64,000 nucleotides of DNA from Centrapalus pauciflorus (Eukaryota; Streptophyta; Magnoliopsida; Asterales; Asteraceae), in assembly GCA_020465985.1 (NCBI GenBank), contig JAANYP010004635.1, forward strand, positions 272,816-336,815, read 5' to 3'. This document shows positions 49,581 to 61,110 of this stretch, piece after piece (position 1 is the first letter of the stretch; every line of letters begins with the position of its first letter). A program made the translations under genes and the position numbers. The notes under the pieces are model-generated. The model was not told the origin of the DNA, made no database searches, and saw nothing but the letters and a program-made list of their open reading frames with translations.

Positions 49581-50020
49581 TTCAAGATCTATGGAAAACC
49601 ATCTTTGACTGGAATACTGGAAAACTATATTAAATGTAAATGTTAATTACGGTAAAATGTTAAATTTAATGCACAACTACAATATATATATATATATGTT
49701 CAAAGGTGCATTATTATTGACTAATTCACATCATTTACATGTTAATTAGGATAAAATGTTCCATTTCATGCAAAATAACAATATTCACATGTTCAAATGT
49801 GCAATATGCATGGACATGTGTATATTACGCATTTTTGCATGAAATTAACCATTTTGTCTTAATGAACATGTGAATGATATGAATTAGTTAATCATAATGC
49901 AATTTTGAACTTATGTATGTTATAATGTTACATGAAATTTAACTTTTTATCATAATGAACATGTACATTTGATATGGTTTTCTAAGTACTCCAGTCTAAT
50001 GTAGTTTTCCATGGATCTCG

Positions 50021-50023
<3 letters not shown>
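49579..50023 (+). mobile_element. (AT)n-bounded cassette, family gamma copy 3 (reference copy)
   Basis: Left GGTTCAAGATCTATGGAAAAC and inverted right GGGTCGAGATCCATGGAAAAC form ~21-bp inverted termini. Interior has ATGTTAATTAGGATAAAATG and ATTCACATGTTCAAATGTG words and a small internal AT run. Confidence 0.7.

Positions 50024-50081
<58 letters not shown>
50024..50081. repeat. (AT)n microsatellite
   Basis: Right end of the third cluster; followed by GGGATCATTGCAGAACC, which may be the start of one more cassette family. Confidence 0.95.
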
Positions 50082-50083
<2 letters not shown>

Positions 50084-50370
50084 GATCATTGCAGAACCTA
50101 AATTTACTGTAGAACCAATATCGTCCATAGATTAGAATAATCTAATGGTCTTGATTAAAAGAGTTAAGCTTGAAATTAGTGAAAAAAGGATTGTTAATAG
50201 TGATATTTTAATTCTTGGAGGGGTAAAAAAGGAAAAGATTGGAAATAGCAAAAAGATTGACATTAGCAAAATAAATATCCTTTTTTCTTTAAATTAAAAT
50301 GACATTAATATTATTAATTTTTAAATCAAAAAAATTATACCATAAAAACGAGAATTTTATACTCTTTAAA

Positions 50371-52222
50371 ACGAGACCGGTCATGATATATTTTTTTCGA
50401 AAAAATTTTACATGTTTATTTTTCGTAAAAAAAAATTACTCAGACCACGATGCAATATATCATGGTGAGATAATGAGATCATTCGATATCGAATGAACAC
50501 TTTGATATCGTATATTTAACGTCAATGCAACACTGCATATATGCTCATTATTAACAGAGCTAAAATAATAGTCACAATTAGTAGTCAAAGTTGGTGGATT
50601 TAACGAGAACGGTTATGATATATATTTTTTGAGTTATTTGCCAAACCATTGTGTTTTCAAATTTTATTTCCCAAAAGATAATAGTTTCAATTTTAATTGC
50701 TAAAAGATGATAGTTTTAAATTTAATTACTAAAATGTGATGGTTTATCATTTGTTACTTAAAAAATTTTTACCCAAAAAATAATATTCTTCATTTTTACT
50801 TCTTTTTTTTTTTTTTACTTTTATAAATAAACCCAACATTAATCAAAAAGTTTAATTAAGATATCAATAAGTAATTATACTTTATAAATTATTGTTTTAT
50901 AAAATATCATTTTCCTAAATTTTGTTACGGAACTATATAACTCAAACTCAAATATTATATACTAATTTTAAAAATAATAAAACAATCGATACAATAAGTT
51001 CAAAAAGTAAAAATTAATTTCCGACATAGTCATTAACATTTAAAATAAATAATATCCACATAAGTTTTTAACAAAATATCGATCACAAGTACCAAAAATA
51101 TATTCGATAAACCAATCAGTTTTTCGAATATGTTTTTGATATTTGTGATCGGTGTTTTGTTAAAGACTTATGTGGATTTTATTTATTTCAAATGTTTGTG
51201 ATCATGTTGGAAATTTGGAATTTTTACTTTTTGAACTTATTGTATCGATTGTTTTATTATTTTTAAAGTTATTAATATATAATATTTGAGTTTGAGTTAT
51301 AAAGTTTCGTAACAATTTATAAAAATGATATTTTTTATATCGTTTCATTTTATAAAATTATTATTTTATAAAATATTATTATTTATTGATATCGTTATTA
51401 AACTTTTTGATTAATGATGGGCTTATTTATAAAAGTTAAAAAAGAAGTAAGAAAGAAGAGATTATTTTAGGTAAAAAGAAAAAAGTAACAAATGATAAAT
51501 CCATCATATTTTAAAAATTAAATTTAAAACTACTATATTTTAGCAATTAAAATTGAAACTACTATCTTTTGGGAAATAAAATTTGAAAACACAATGGTTA
51601 AGCAAATAACTCTATATTTTTTATTTTTCGTAAAAAAAAATTTACCCAGACCACGATGCAATATATCATGGTGAGATCATGAGATCATTCGATATCGAAT
51701 GAACACTTTGATATCGTATATTTAACGTCAATGCAACATTGCATATACGTTCATTACTAACAGAGCCAAAATAATAGTCACAATAAGTAGTCAAAGTTGG
51801 TGGATTTAACGAGAACCGTTATGATATATATTTTTTTATTTTTCGTAAAAAATTTTTTACCCAGACCACGATGCAATATATCATGGTGAGATCATGAGAT
51901 CATTCGATATCGAATGAACACTTTGATACCGTATATTTAACGTCGATGCAACATTGCATATACGTTCATTATTAACAGAGATAAATAATAGTCAAAATTA
52001 GTAGTCAAAGTTGGTGGATTTAACGAGAACGGTCATGAATATATTTTTTTGAAAAAAAATTTACGTGTTTATTTTTCGTAAATTTTTTTTACCCATACGA
52101 CCATTCGATGTCGAATGAACACTTTGATATCGTATATTTAACGTCGATTCAACACTGCATGTCCATTATATATTAAAAGAGTAAAAAAAAGTCAAAGTGG
52201 AGAGTCAAACTTGGTAGGCTGC
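50371..52222. repeat. tandem array of ~210-250-bp units, interrupted
   Basis: Four units (about 50371-50630, 51613-51830, 51831-52050, 52051-52222), each with ACCCAGACCACGATGCAATA, the perfect palindrome CATTCGATATCGAATG, TTTGATATCGTATATTTAACG and AGTAGTCAAAGTTGGTGGA. The fourth unit is diverged and lacks the ACCACGATGC part. The first and second are split by the foldback element 50631-51612. Confidence 0.85.
50631..51612. mobile_element. Mutator-like foldback element inside the tandem array
   Basis: 982 bp; inverted arms start GAGTTATTTGCCAAACCATT and GAGTTATTTGCTTAACCATT and run for most of each half. 10-bp duplication TATATTTTTT (50621-50630, 51613-51622). Non-coding. The array reads through when the element and one duplication copy are removed. 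Confidence 0.8.
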
Positions 52223-52329
52223 TATTAATTCAATGTTAATTGTATAATTACCATCTTTTTACATTTTAATGCATTTTTGTTGAATTTAAAATTATTAACT
52301 TAAAAATAAACGGACGGATATCAAACTAG
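52162..52329 (+). mobile_element. possible small Helitron end pair
   Basis: TCCATTATATATTAAAAGAG at 52162 resembles the Helitron starts at 55300 and 30491, and CTAG at 52326-52329 is followed by T. No clear terminal hairpin, so weak. Confidence 0.3.
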
Positions 52330-52511
52330 TTTTAATTGATGAGACACCTTTCAACAAAACGATTAAAGGGAATTATATTATTCTTATTACTTGGCAAATT
52401 TCAAATATTCATCCAATTGTAAGTGTGAAGGCTCAACGTGACATTTATCCAAATATAAGAGAGTTAAAAGAGTTTGAACTAGAAAGAGAAACCGCAGAGA
52501 AAAGAAAATAA
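52326..52511 (+). pseudogene. orphan exon-like fragment, unidentified
   Basis: Open from at least 52326 to TAA 52509-52511. Translation includes IDETPFNKTIKGNYIIL, VSVKAQRDIYPNIREL and a charged end ELERETAEKRK. Balanced composition suggests a real exon tail, possibly captured by a transposon. Family not recognised. Confidence 0.3.
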
Positions 52512-52594
52512 TATTAGTTTATTTTATCTTCGATCTTATACTTACTTTTTTTGGTTTTATGTGTATCATATATCATTGTTGATCGATTTGGAAC

Positions 52595-52923
52595 TAGGGA
52601 CGGCAACGGGGCGGGGAATGAAAATCCCGTCGCCGTTTAAAAAACCGCGGGTATTAAACGGGGATCCTCATTGGCTACGCGGGGAATCAGGTAACCCATT
52701 TATAAATCAATGATATGAAATTTAATCACATGGTTCATAATTTAAACTTAGAACGTCAATGTATGTTAAAATTACAATACTAATATTAAATTAAATTTGT
52801 ATCTCTATCATATGATAACGAAAAAAAAATATTATTTCAATAAATTATATGTAAATAAATAACTTTTTTAAAATAACACATAATAATTTTTATGCATAAT
52901 ATAAAACTGATAAAAATATTCAT

Positions 52924-53016
<93 letters not shown>

Positions 53017-53219
53017 GTATAATATACAATATAAATAGCATGTTGCTGTTAAAAGTAATCGGGGATTTAAACGGGTTATGTAATCGGGTATACGGGACGG
53101 GTATTATCTATACCATACCCCCTCATCCCTCGTTTAACTTAATCAGGTTCGGGGAAACCCGTCCCGTCTAGATCGGTTTTCGGTTTTCACCGTCGGATTC
53201 AGTTTTTTGGTCATCCCTA
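52595..53219. mobile_element. hAT MITE with 8-bp target duplication
   Basis: TAGGGACGGCAAC ... TTGGTCATCCCTA inverted ends with a perfect TTTGGAAC duplication (52587-52594, 53220-53227). Subterminal GC-rich words (CGGGG, ACGGG, CCCGTC). An (AT)n(GTAT)n tract lies inside at 52926-53020. Confidence 0.85.
52926..53020. repeat. (AT)n(GTAT)n microsatellite inside the hAT MITE
   Basis: About 79 bp AT then four GTAT units. It shows that AT arrays grow within elements that have no AT-directed ends. Confidence 0.95.
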
Positions 53220-53227
53220 TTTGGAAC

Positions 53228-53629
53228 TCTGCGATCAATATACTCTGAAAATTCTCATATTCATATTTATTTTTTCATTTTTGTCTTCAATGAGCGTTGC
53301 TCAATCTATCTCTCTCAGTTTTGCTAGAACATTTTTTTGTTATGGTTAGTCATCGTTGGTCGGTATTAAGTGGTTCAATTCTCAACAGTTCAGATCATTT
53401 TTCAATAACTCTAAATTTCTAATACTCTGGTTGGCTAAGTATGGTCATTGTGGTTTCAAAGGGACTATAAATGAAGTTGCTAGCCATGAACGCACCTGTA
53501 GAGTAAGAACCGTTTACTTTTATACTTGATTGCGTCGTTTTCGTTTATGTATTCAGATTAATTTTTTTGTTTTAATAATTCGTAGGAGTAAACCTTTGAG
53601 GAGGTTCGTGGTTTAAGCTCCTCCAAACA
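53228..53629. other. no recognisable feature
   Basis: Unique-looking sequence between the hAT MITE and the inverted repeat. Could be an upstream part of the captured gene, but no frame supports it. Confidence 0.35.
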
Positions 53630-54808
53630 GGACTGAGGAGGCAAAGAAGCGTACAGAATCCAAGGAAAAAGTAAGAAATAGATTTTCGTCTTCTTTTTGA
53701 CAAATATATATTAATATTTTTGTTGAGTTGGCCCAGCTTTGGAACAGAAGAATGAGATCCGTCGCAAGCGCTTGGAGGAAGAAGCACAGATTGAAAGAAA
53801 GAAAAAAGAACGCAAGGCTCGAAAGAAAAACACGCGCCGGATGCGCAAGGAGGTGATGTCTTTATCATTTTCCGTGATGTTTTTTTTGTCAAAATTGTTA
53901 TTATCGTTTAAACTTAATCCTCTGTGTAGGCGACTGGTGTCGACAAGGCTGCCGACGATGAGGGGGAAGCTGCTGCCGATGAGGTTGCCGCAGAGTAGGC
54001 GAAAGCCGCGTCTAATGCAGCTCGTAGAATAAGCAGATAGGAAAGCTATTCATCAGGTACATTTTTTTCAGTTGAACTGGTTATACGTTTACACTGAGTA
54101 CACATTTACAGAGGAATGTTAGGAGTTGTGTGAATAAAATGTTAATAATCAAATAATGATTTTGTGGATTTTATAATTGTTTCAATCTTTTACCATTGTG
54201 TAAAATTTTTGAGAAAACAAAGATGTTTGGAGGAATCGCAATGATAAAAGATATAAAACAATTATAAAATTCACAAAATCATTATTTGATTATTAACATT
54301 TTATTCACACTAACTCCTAATATTTCTCTATAAATGTGTACCCAATGTAAATGTATAACCAGTTCAATTGAAAAAATGTACCTGATGAATGAGTTTCCTA
54401 TCTATTTTTTTCTCCAGCTGCATCAAACGCAACGCAACTTCCTCCTAATCTGCGACAACCTCATCATCGGCAGCGACCCCCTCCTCTGCAGCGACCTTGT
54501 CGCCTACACAAAGGATTAATTTTTTAAATGATAATAACAATTTTGACATAAAAACATCATGCAAAATGATAAACACATCACCTCCTTACGCATCCGGCAC
54601 GCGTTTCATTTACGAGCTTTGCGTTCTTTTTTCTTTCTTTCAAATTTTGCTTCTTCCTCTAGCCGCTTGTGACGGATCTCATTATTCTGATCCAAAGTTG
54701 GACCAAAAAAACCAAAATATTAATATATATTTGTCGGAAAGAAGACAAAATACGTTTCTTACTTACTTTTTTCCTTGGCTTCTATACGTTTCATTGTCTC
54801 CTCAATCC
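53630..54808. repeat. long inverted repeat of captured gene fragments
   Basis: Arms 53630-54193 and about 54248-54808 around a ~54-bp loop, aligned along their length with substitutions and small indels. Both arms retain the same exon-intron-exon order, so the duplication was at DNA level. Transcription through it would give a long hairpin RNA. Confidence 0.75.
53739..53998 (+). pseudogene. two-exon gene fragment, charged coiled-coil protein tail
   Basis: Exon 53739-53852 (38 codons: LEQKNEIRRKRLEEEAQIER and a K/R-rich run) ends before GTGATG. The intron ends CTGTGTAG, and exon 53930-53998 (22 codons, Ala/Asp/Glu-rich, GVDKAADDEGEAAADEVAAE) ends at TAG. The phase is zero across the intron. 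A preceding piece ending AAGGAAAAA|GTAAG (53670) looks like a further exon but its phase is unclear. The right arm keeps the first exon frame with mostly silent changes, up to a stop after KERKARK, which supports the choice of frame. Function unknown; not identified. Confidence 0.45.
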
Positions 54809-55025
54809 CTAAATTTGATCGTTTTGAAAACTTTTTTTTTTTCATAATAAACCTTATAAAATATTCATTGTTTTGAAATATAAAATACCGAAAATATTCA
54901 TTGTTTTAAAATATAAAACAACAGCAAATAACAGACATGAGTTCACGGTTTAATTTACTTACTAAATTTTAACATATCTTATGACAATTTATAATTTGAA
55001 CAAGATAGACATGAATAATATAAAA
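54809..55025. other. no gene; possible fragment of the GGGTTTATTATG family
   Basis: TTTTTTTTTCATAATAAACC at about 54834-54852 is one end of the foldback family seen at 31101 and 32970, without its partner. Confidence 0.4.
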
Positions 55026-55300
55026 CTAGGTTAATACTCATGTATTACATGGGTTAATTTTAGAAATAGATATTTATAAATATGTATAATATAATAATTA
55101 TATGAATAATAAATTTTGCTTAATTTTAGTTAGTTAGTTATTAAATTAATCCATATAAGATTTAGATAGATTTGATTTGCTTTGGTTTAAAATTTAAAAA
55201 TAAAATCAGTAAATGACGTGGCAAAGGGAGAGGACGACATGTGGCAAATTCACTGAGAGCATGCCATGTGGCATTTTAGTTACTCTTTTAATAGTATAGA
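55026..55300 (-). mobile_element. Helitron, non-autonomous, 275 bp
   Basis: Minus strand: starts TCTATACTATTAAAAGAGTA after A and ends CTAG before T, with a CCCATGTAATACATGAG hairpin about ten bases before the end. Its start region is included in the tandem duplication that follows. Confidence 0.75.
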
Positions 55301-56720
55301 TAGAGATAGATTTAGTAACTTAAACACTCGGTAAATAAAAATTCAAACAATCCATTGTTCGTCAGGGGTTTTCAATGGTGACCATTTATAAATCTGCTTC
55401 ATTCATGTCTATCTTGTTTATGACAATTTATAATTTGTAAGATTAGTTACTTTGTTAAAACGCTTTATAAAGCCAATGTCTATAAATAATGATACACATG
55501 CTTCTGATATTTACGTTGTGTATTTTATAAGTGCGGTACTTTGTAATTTTATGATGCTGTTTTTGATGATATTATATTGTTTGGTTTATCATTAGTCATT
55601 ACATATAGCATGTTAAATACAATAAACATGTTAGTTTGGATTACTTTTTATAAGCAAAAACTGAAACTTGATCAAAGTAATCAAATTTTAACTTCAAAAA
55701 AATACAATTTTAAACATCCAAGAAAGAGAAAAATTTATGGCTTTTGGTAGTTAACCATGTTAGGCATGTAGCTAATGTATCTAGTATGCAAATACTAGAT
55801 CAAGAGTCTCAGACTGAAATCAAGTTATTAAGAGGGTGTTTGGATTTGCATTTGAAAAAGTGTTGTAGCGTTTTGAAAACTAATAATCAGATAATAGCTG
55901 TAACAAAACGTGCTGCAGGAAATGTAGTGTTTGGTTTAGCTTCTGCTGTTTGCTATCATAAATTATCAAATAATCAGTTTTTAGATAGATTTAGTAAAAT
56001 GTCATGTGGCATTTTAGTTACTCTTTTAATAGTATAGATAGAGATAGATTTAGTAACTTAAACACTCGGTAAATAAAAATTCAAACAATCCATTGTTCGT
56101 CAGGGGTTTTCAATGGTGACCATTTATAAATCTGCTTCATTCATGTCTATCTTGTTTATGACAATTTATAATTTGTAAGATTAGTTACTTTGTTAAAACG
56201 CTTTATAAAGCCAATGTCTATAAATAATGATACACATGCTTCTGATATTTACGTTGTGTATTTTATAAGTGCGGTACTTTGTAATTTTATGATGCTGTTT
56301 TTGATGATATTATATTGTTTGGTTTATCATTAGTCATTACATATAGCATGTTAAATACAATAAACATGTTAGTTTGGATTACTTTTTATAAGCAAAAACT
56401 GAAACTTGATCAAAGTAATCAAATTTTAACTTCAAAAAAATACAATTTTAAACATCCAAGAAAGAGAAAAATTTATGGCTTTTGGAAGTTAACCATGTTA
56501 GGCATGTAGCTAATATATCTAGTATGCAAAAACTAGATCAAGAGTCTCAGACTGAAATCAAGTTATTAAGAGGGTGTTTGGATTTGCGTTTGAAAAAGTG
56601 TTGTAGCGTTTTGAAAACTAATAATCAGATAATAACTGTAACAAAACGTGCTGCAGGAAATGTAGTGTTTGGTTTAGCTTCTGCTGTTTGCTATCATAAA
56701 TTATCAAATAATCAGTTTTT
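55265..56720 (+). repeat. tandem duplication, period 738 bp
   Basis: 55265-55982 and 56003-56720 are alike, with about five differences noticed; a 20-bp junction (55983-56002) repeats AGATAGATTTAGTAA from just upstream. The second unit ends within a Tourist-like MITE that is complete only on that side. Confidence 0.9.
55832..55982. mobile_element. truncated Tourist-like MITE
   Basis: The left 151 bp of the element at 56570-56943, cut at the duplication breakpoint. Confidence 0.8.
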
Positions 56721-56943
56721 AAAGTGTTTGGATTTGCGTTTTTACTTGTAAAATGACCAAATAATCACTTATTAAGCAAATAAGCTACATTTTTTAACTT
56801 ATGAAAAAGTGTGGTAAGATTAACGCTAAACGCAAATAATAACTTATTAACGTATGCAATCCAAACACTTTAAATTAATTATCTGCGTTATTGTAACGTA
56901 ATAAGCTGATAATCTGGTTCATAACGCAAAACCAAACACCCTC
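56570..56943. mobile_element. Tourist-like (PIF/Harbinger) MITE
   Basis: 374 bp, GAGGGTGTTTGGATTTGCGT ... AACGCAAAACCAAACACCCTC, TAA on both sides (56567-56569, 56944-56946). Confidence 0.85.
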
Positions 56944-56946
56944 TAA

Positions 56947-57432
56947 GAAACATAAAATCAAAGACTCATGCATTCTAATCTTCTATGTATACCATCAAAA
57001 ATAGTGTAAAGACAAACCGTGAGATATGTACTTAGTGACTTGGAATTTGAGATCGAGTAGTCACGCCAAGCGAGTGAGCAACTCAGAAACACAAGATCTG
57101 GACAAAATTAATAAAGAAAATATTTATGATTAATGATCAAAAAAATATTGTATCAAGAAAAACTAACTATTTCAGTAAAGGTTAAAATCATTGTATTATG
57201 TATTTATTGTTTGGGACCAAAGTCAATCTAGCATCATTGCTTGGGTCGAAATACAAAAGAAATAGTGTATGCATTCAGTTTTCTTCGTTTTTTATATGAG
57301 TCTGACTTATGTAAATGACATACTTTGTTCTAACTCCCAAGTCCCAAAAGAACCATCATGCTTGTAAAAGTTTGAAAAATATATTAAAAGTGTACAAGTA
57401 TTTTCAAAAAACAATGTTTATAGGAATTTTTG
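56947..57432. other. no recognisable feature
   Basis: No supported gene or repeat. Confidence 0.4.
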
Positions 57433-57440
57433 GTCATTGG

Positions 57441-57814
57441 TAGGGGTGTTCATAAAAATCTAAATCCGGACATCCGAAATAAAAATCCGAACATCCGATC
57501 TGAAACTATCCGAAATTTCGGATATCCGAAATTTAGGATTCGGATAGTAAAATTCCAAATTTTCGGATATTCGGATAATCCGATATCCGAAAATCCAAAA
57601 AAAAAAATTTAAAATTTTTTTTATATCTTTAGTATTGATTATTTACATAATATTGAGTGTTTATTATTATTTTAATCTATATTTTTGAGTTTTATCTTGA
57701 TATCCGATTTTCGGATATCCGAAATTTCGGATTCGGATAGCAAAATTCACTATCCGAAATTTCGGATATCCGAAATTCGGATATATTTTGGATATCCGGT
57801 TTTGAACACCCCTA
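57441..57814. mobile_element. hAT MITE with ATCCGAAATTTCGGAT repeats
   Basis: TAGGGGTGTTCA ... TGAACACCCCTA inverted ends with GTCATTGG/GTCACTGG 8-bp duplications (57433-57440, 57815-57822; one change). The interior is mostly TATCCGAAATTTCGGATA palindromic words in both halves. Confidence 0.85.
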
Positions 57815-57822
57815 GTCACTGG

Positions 57823-59050
57823 AATATGCTTTCTTTACTACAACAATCACTTTGAGTTAAACGTAGCTATAAACATCAAAAAATGCTCATAAATAGTTCA
57901 TGCCCTCTGAATAGTGTTTTTTTAGTCATTTCTTAAGTACAATGGTAAAACGAGGTTTAAATATGATTGTTATAAAGTCAAATTCCTGCATACATGTTCA
58001 AATGTTACATATAGTTCCATTAAACCAGCATCAAAAGATCTATTTTAGATGTAAGGCAACATGGTTCAAATTAATGCGAAGTTTGGACTTATATGATGAC
58101 TAATTCATATGTTCTCATCATCTAAAGTGAACTTTAACACTATGTACAATACTGTTGTTGAAGACAAAAAGAGGCTCTCATATTCTTTTTTCAAAAAGAA
58201 ACAGTACCAAAGTAGAGTTGCTAAAAATGTGTGATATAATTGTATCGTGTACTCAACCAAAGTAAGCATTTAACCATGAATGCCAAAAGCACCCATCAAA
58301 ACATTATGGAAATATGTTTGAGGTTAGGTTATAACCACAATTGTTAAACACTAGGTTGCATTATTCGGCACTAAAAGGAATAGAAAAAACTTTATAGACC
58401 TTGATTCTATACTTGATGCACAAAAAGTAACAAGTTTAAAAATAAGAAACAAAAATACTAAAATATATTTCTTACGCTTAAAAAATTAGATGTTCCATGT
58501 TTGATTTTGCTTCATAATGTTTAAAGATAGTATGCATAAATCATATTCCCAACGTAACACAAATGTTACAATTCTTACAAAACATATTATTTTGAGACAA
58601 CACTTGACTATGTTTATTGTAATCCCCAAATAGAGTTCACTTCACAAATATGTTTTCATCTTGAAGAAAGTATTGATATTTTAAAAATATAATCTATAAT
58701 ACAACGTAGATATTTTCAGCACATGCTCACATTAAAAATTTTTAGTCCTAAACACATACGTTGCATATAATCATACATACTTAATGTCTAGCCCTAAACA
58801 CAAACGCATGCATAACGAATGTTTGCAATTATTTCCAGCCCTAGACAAAGATACTAAAATAGGTTCGAAATACAAATCACAAACTATCACTGATTCACAA
58901 TAAGCAAATATATTATTTATGTTTAAAACCGGATGTATTTTTATGTTTTATTTCAAAAATGAAAAACCCGAACATAAAACACGGATCTAGAAATTGATAA
59001 ATGAATTTAAGCAAATGATGTTAAAACAGAGTTAAGGTGTCTAGAAATTG
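57823..59050. other. no recognisable feature
   Basis: 1.2 kb of less repetitive, moderately AT-rich DNA. No frame longer than about 60 codons and no splice-consistent exon that I can defend. Confidence 0.45.
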
Positions 59051-59692
59051 ATTTGTTGCAAATGCTACGTATGAGAATTCTGAAGAAAATCAAAAGTAAA
59101 AACGAGATAAAGAGAATACATGATATTAGGGTTTTGGGCGGTGGTGGCGATTCTGGTTCTGGTGGCGGCGATTCTGGTTCTGGTGGCGGCGTTGCACCAT
59201 GGACGGCCGCAATGACCCTGGTCAGTGGCGGTGGTTGTGTGGCGGTGGCAGCCGAGAGAGAAAGACAGGGTTTGGTTCAGGTAGCCGAGTGAGAGAGATG
59301 AGTGTGTGAGCGTCGAGAGATGAGTACGTGAGGTGTGTGTCGAGGGAGGGAGGCGGAGCACTGAGGAGAGCGGTGGTTGTGTGGTGGTGGCAGCCGAGAG
59401 AGAAAGACAGGGTTTGGTTCAGGTAGCCGAGTGAGAGAGATGAGTGTGTGAGCGTCGAGAGATGAGTACATGAGGTGTGTGTCGAGGGAGGGAGGCGGAG
59501 CACTGAGGAGAGTGTGGTCAGGCGGCGGCTAGGGTTTACCCGTCAACAAACAGAAGAGAGAAAGAGAGAGGGAGCGAGCGAGCGAGTGAGGGAGACGAGT
59601 AGGTAAAGCTGGTGGTTGCTGGAGTCGCCGGCGGAGAGAAAAAGCGGCGTAGTGATCGCCGGTTGGTGAGGAGAGAGAGCCCGAAGAGAGAG

Positions 59693-59724
<32 letters not shown>

Positions 59725-59760
59725 AGGGGGTGGTGTGTGTGTGTTTGTGAGGCCAAGAAA
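59051..59760. other. GC-rich, purine-biased segment with tandem repeats
   Basis: GATTCTGGTTCTGGTGGCGG is repeated twice at 59150-59190. A 142-bp unit is repeated at 59229-59370 and 59371-59512 with few changes. GA-rich stretches (CT-rich on the minus strand, as in plant leaders) and a G15 run at 59710-59724 follow. Frames on both strands reflect this composition. It may be the leader region of a lost or captured minus-strand gene. Confidence 0.5.
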
Positions 59761-59835
59761 GAGGTAGTGGGGTAATCCGGGTACTTGGAAAAATGAGGGA
59801 TCCGACCCGAATAAGATATCCTAAGACATTTTTTA

Positions 59836-61093
59836 GAGGGTGTTTGGTTTTGCGTTTGGAAAAGTGCTGCAGCGTTTGATACCTAATAATCAGATTATTG
59901 CTGTAACAAAAAGTGTTGTTGAAAGTTTAGTGTTTGGATTTGCTTATGCTGTAGGTTATCACAATTATCAAATAATCAGTTTCTAAGTGTTTGGATTTGC
60001 GTTTAAAACTTGTAAAATTACCAAAAATGACATTTGTATATCATTATGAATTTTCTTAATTTAATAAGTGTTTTAGCTTATAATATAATTTTTTTTTTAT
60101 AATTATTTATCAATAAACATTTTAATAAGTTTTTTTTTCAAAAAATAAATTTTAAATATAATAATTTATAAATTGAATTCTAATCTAATAAAAGTACAAT
60201 TTAAAAAACAAAAAATTATAAGAAAAATATAATAACATAACAAAGAGTTAAAAATACTCAAATTTTAAATACAAACAAGTCGTTGAAACGAGAAAATACA
60301 ATACTAACATAATATTCTTAATTGGATCGCATACAATTAAGTCGTTGAAATAAGTCGCCGGTGGTCTAACATTTGTATAGATTTTTAATAATTGTTTATA
60401 AAATATACATGGGTTGACAACTAGTTAAACAATAAAACACTTATATTGTTACACCGGTCTCCATCCGAGCCCGGTCCATTGTACCTGAACTTGAACCACG
60501 TGGGGTTCACGTTCAAACTCAGTAGCTCACACTCCATTGGACTTGCTCTTCTCTTGCCCATTAAATTTCTGGTCAACTTTTTAGTAGAAAAAGTAGGAAG
60601 CAATACAATCCCGCCACCTCATATTTACATTTTCATTTGCATTTCCTTTCGTTTTCATTTCTAATTTTGCAGTTTTGAAGTGGGTGTATTCAGTTCCACC
60701 ATTGTTGAATGCTTTGACTTTGACTAAAAAAGGAACTCACACCTTCGGTCGTCTTGCTTGATGTGCAGGGAGGAGATGGAGCATTCTTCGTTCTTGTTGG
60801 AGGCGTGAATGAAAAAGGAACAGGGAGCAGAGGCATGTGAGTGAAAGATAAAGTAAAGTGGTATTAGGTTTAGGTTAAACACAAGGGTAGTATTGTCATT
60901 TCACAATTAAAATTAATTGTTGTTGCCTTGCAGCAACAAAAACCTGCCGTAGAAAAAGTGTGGTAACATTACCATCTACCGCAAATAAGCACTTATTAAG
61001 AAAAGTTATCCAAACACTTACAAACTACTTATTTGCGGCAGTGTAACGTAATAAGCAGATAAGCAGCTTTGATAAGCAAAACCAAACACCCTC
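59836..61093. mobile_element. Tourist-like MITE carrying an insertion
   Basis: Left GAGGGTGTTTGGTTTTGCGT at 59836 and right CAAAACCAAACACCCTC at 61093 with TTA on both sides. Relative to 56570-56943 an extra ~0.9 kb begins near 60019 and ends near 60945. The insert contains ATACATGGGTTGACAACTAG ending at 60424 (Helitron-like 3' end). Its right part, 60425-60940, has no supported gene. Confidence 0.7.
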
Positions 61094-61110
61094 TTAGTTA
61101 CAAACACTTA

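Noticed and set aside
59065..59756. Several minus-strand frames rich in Ser, Pro and His
   Set aside because: Products of the GA-rich tandem repeat; duplicates of one another through the 142-bp unit.
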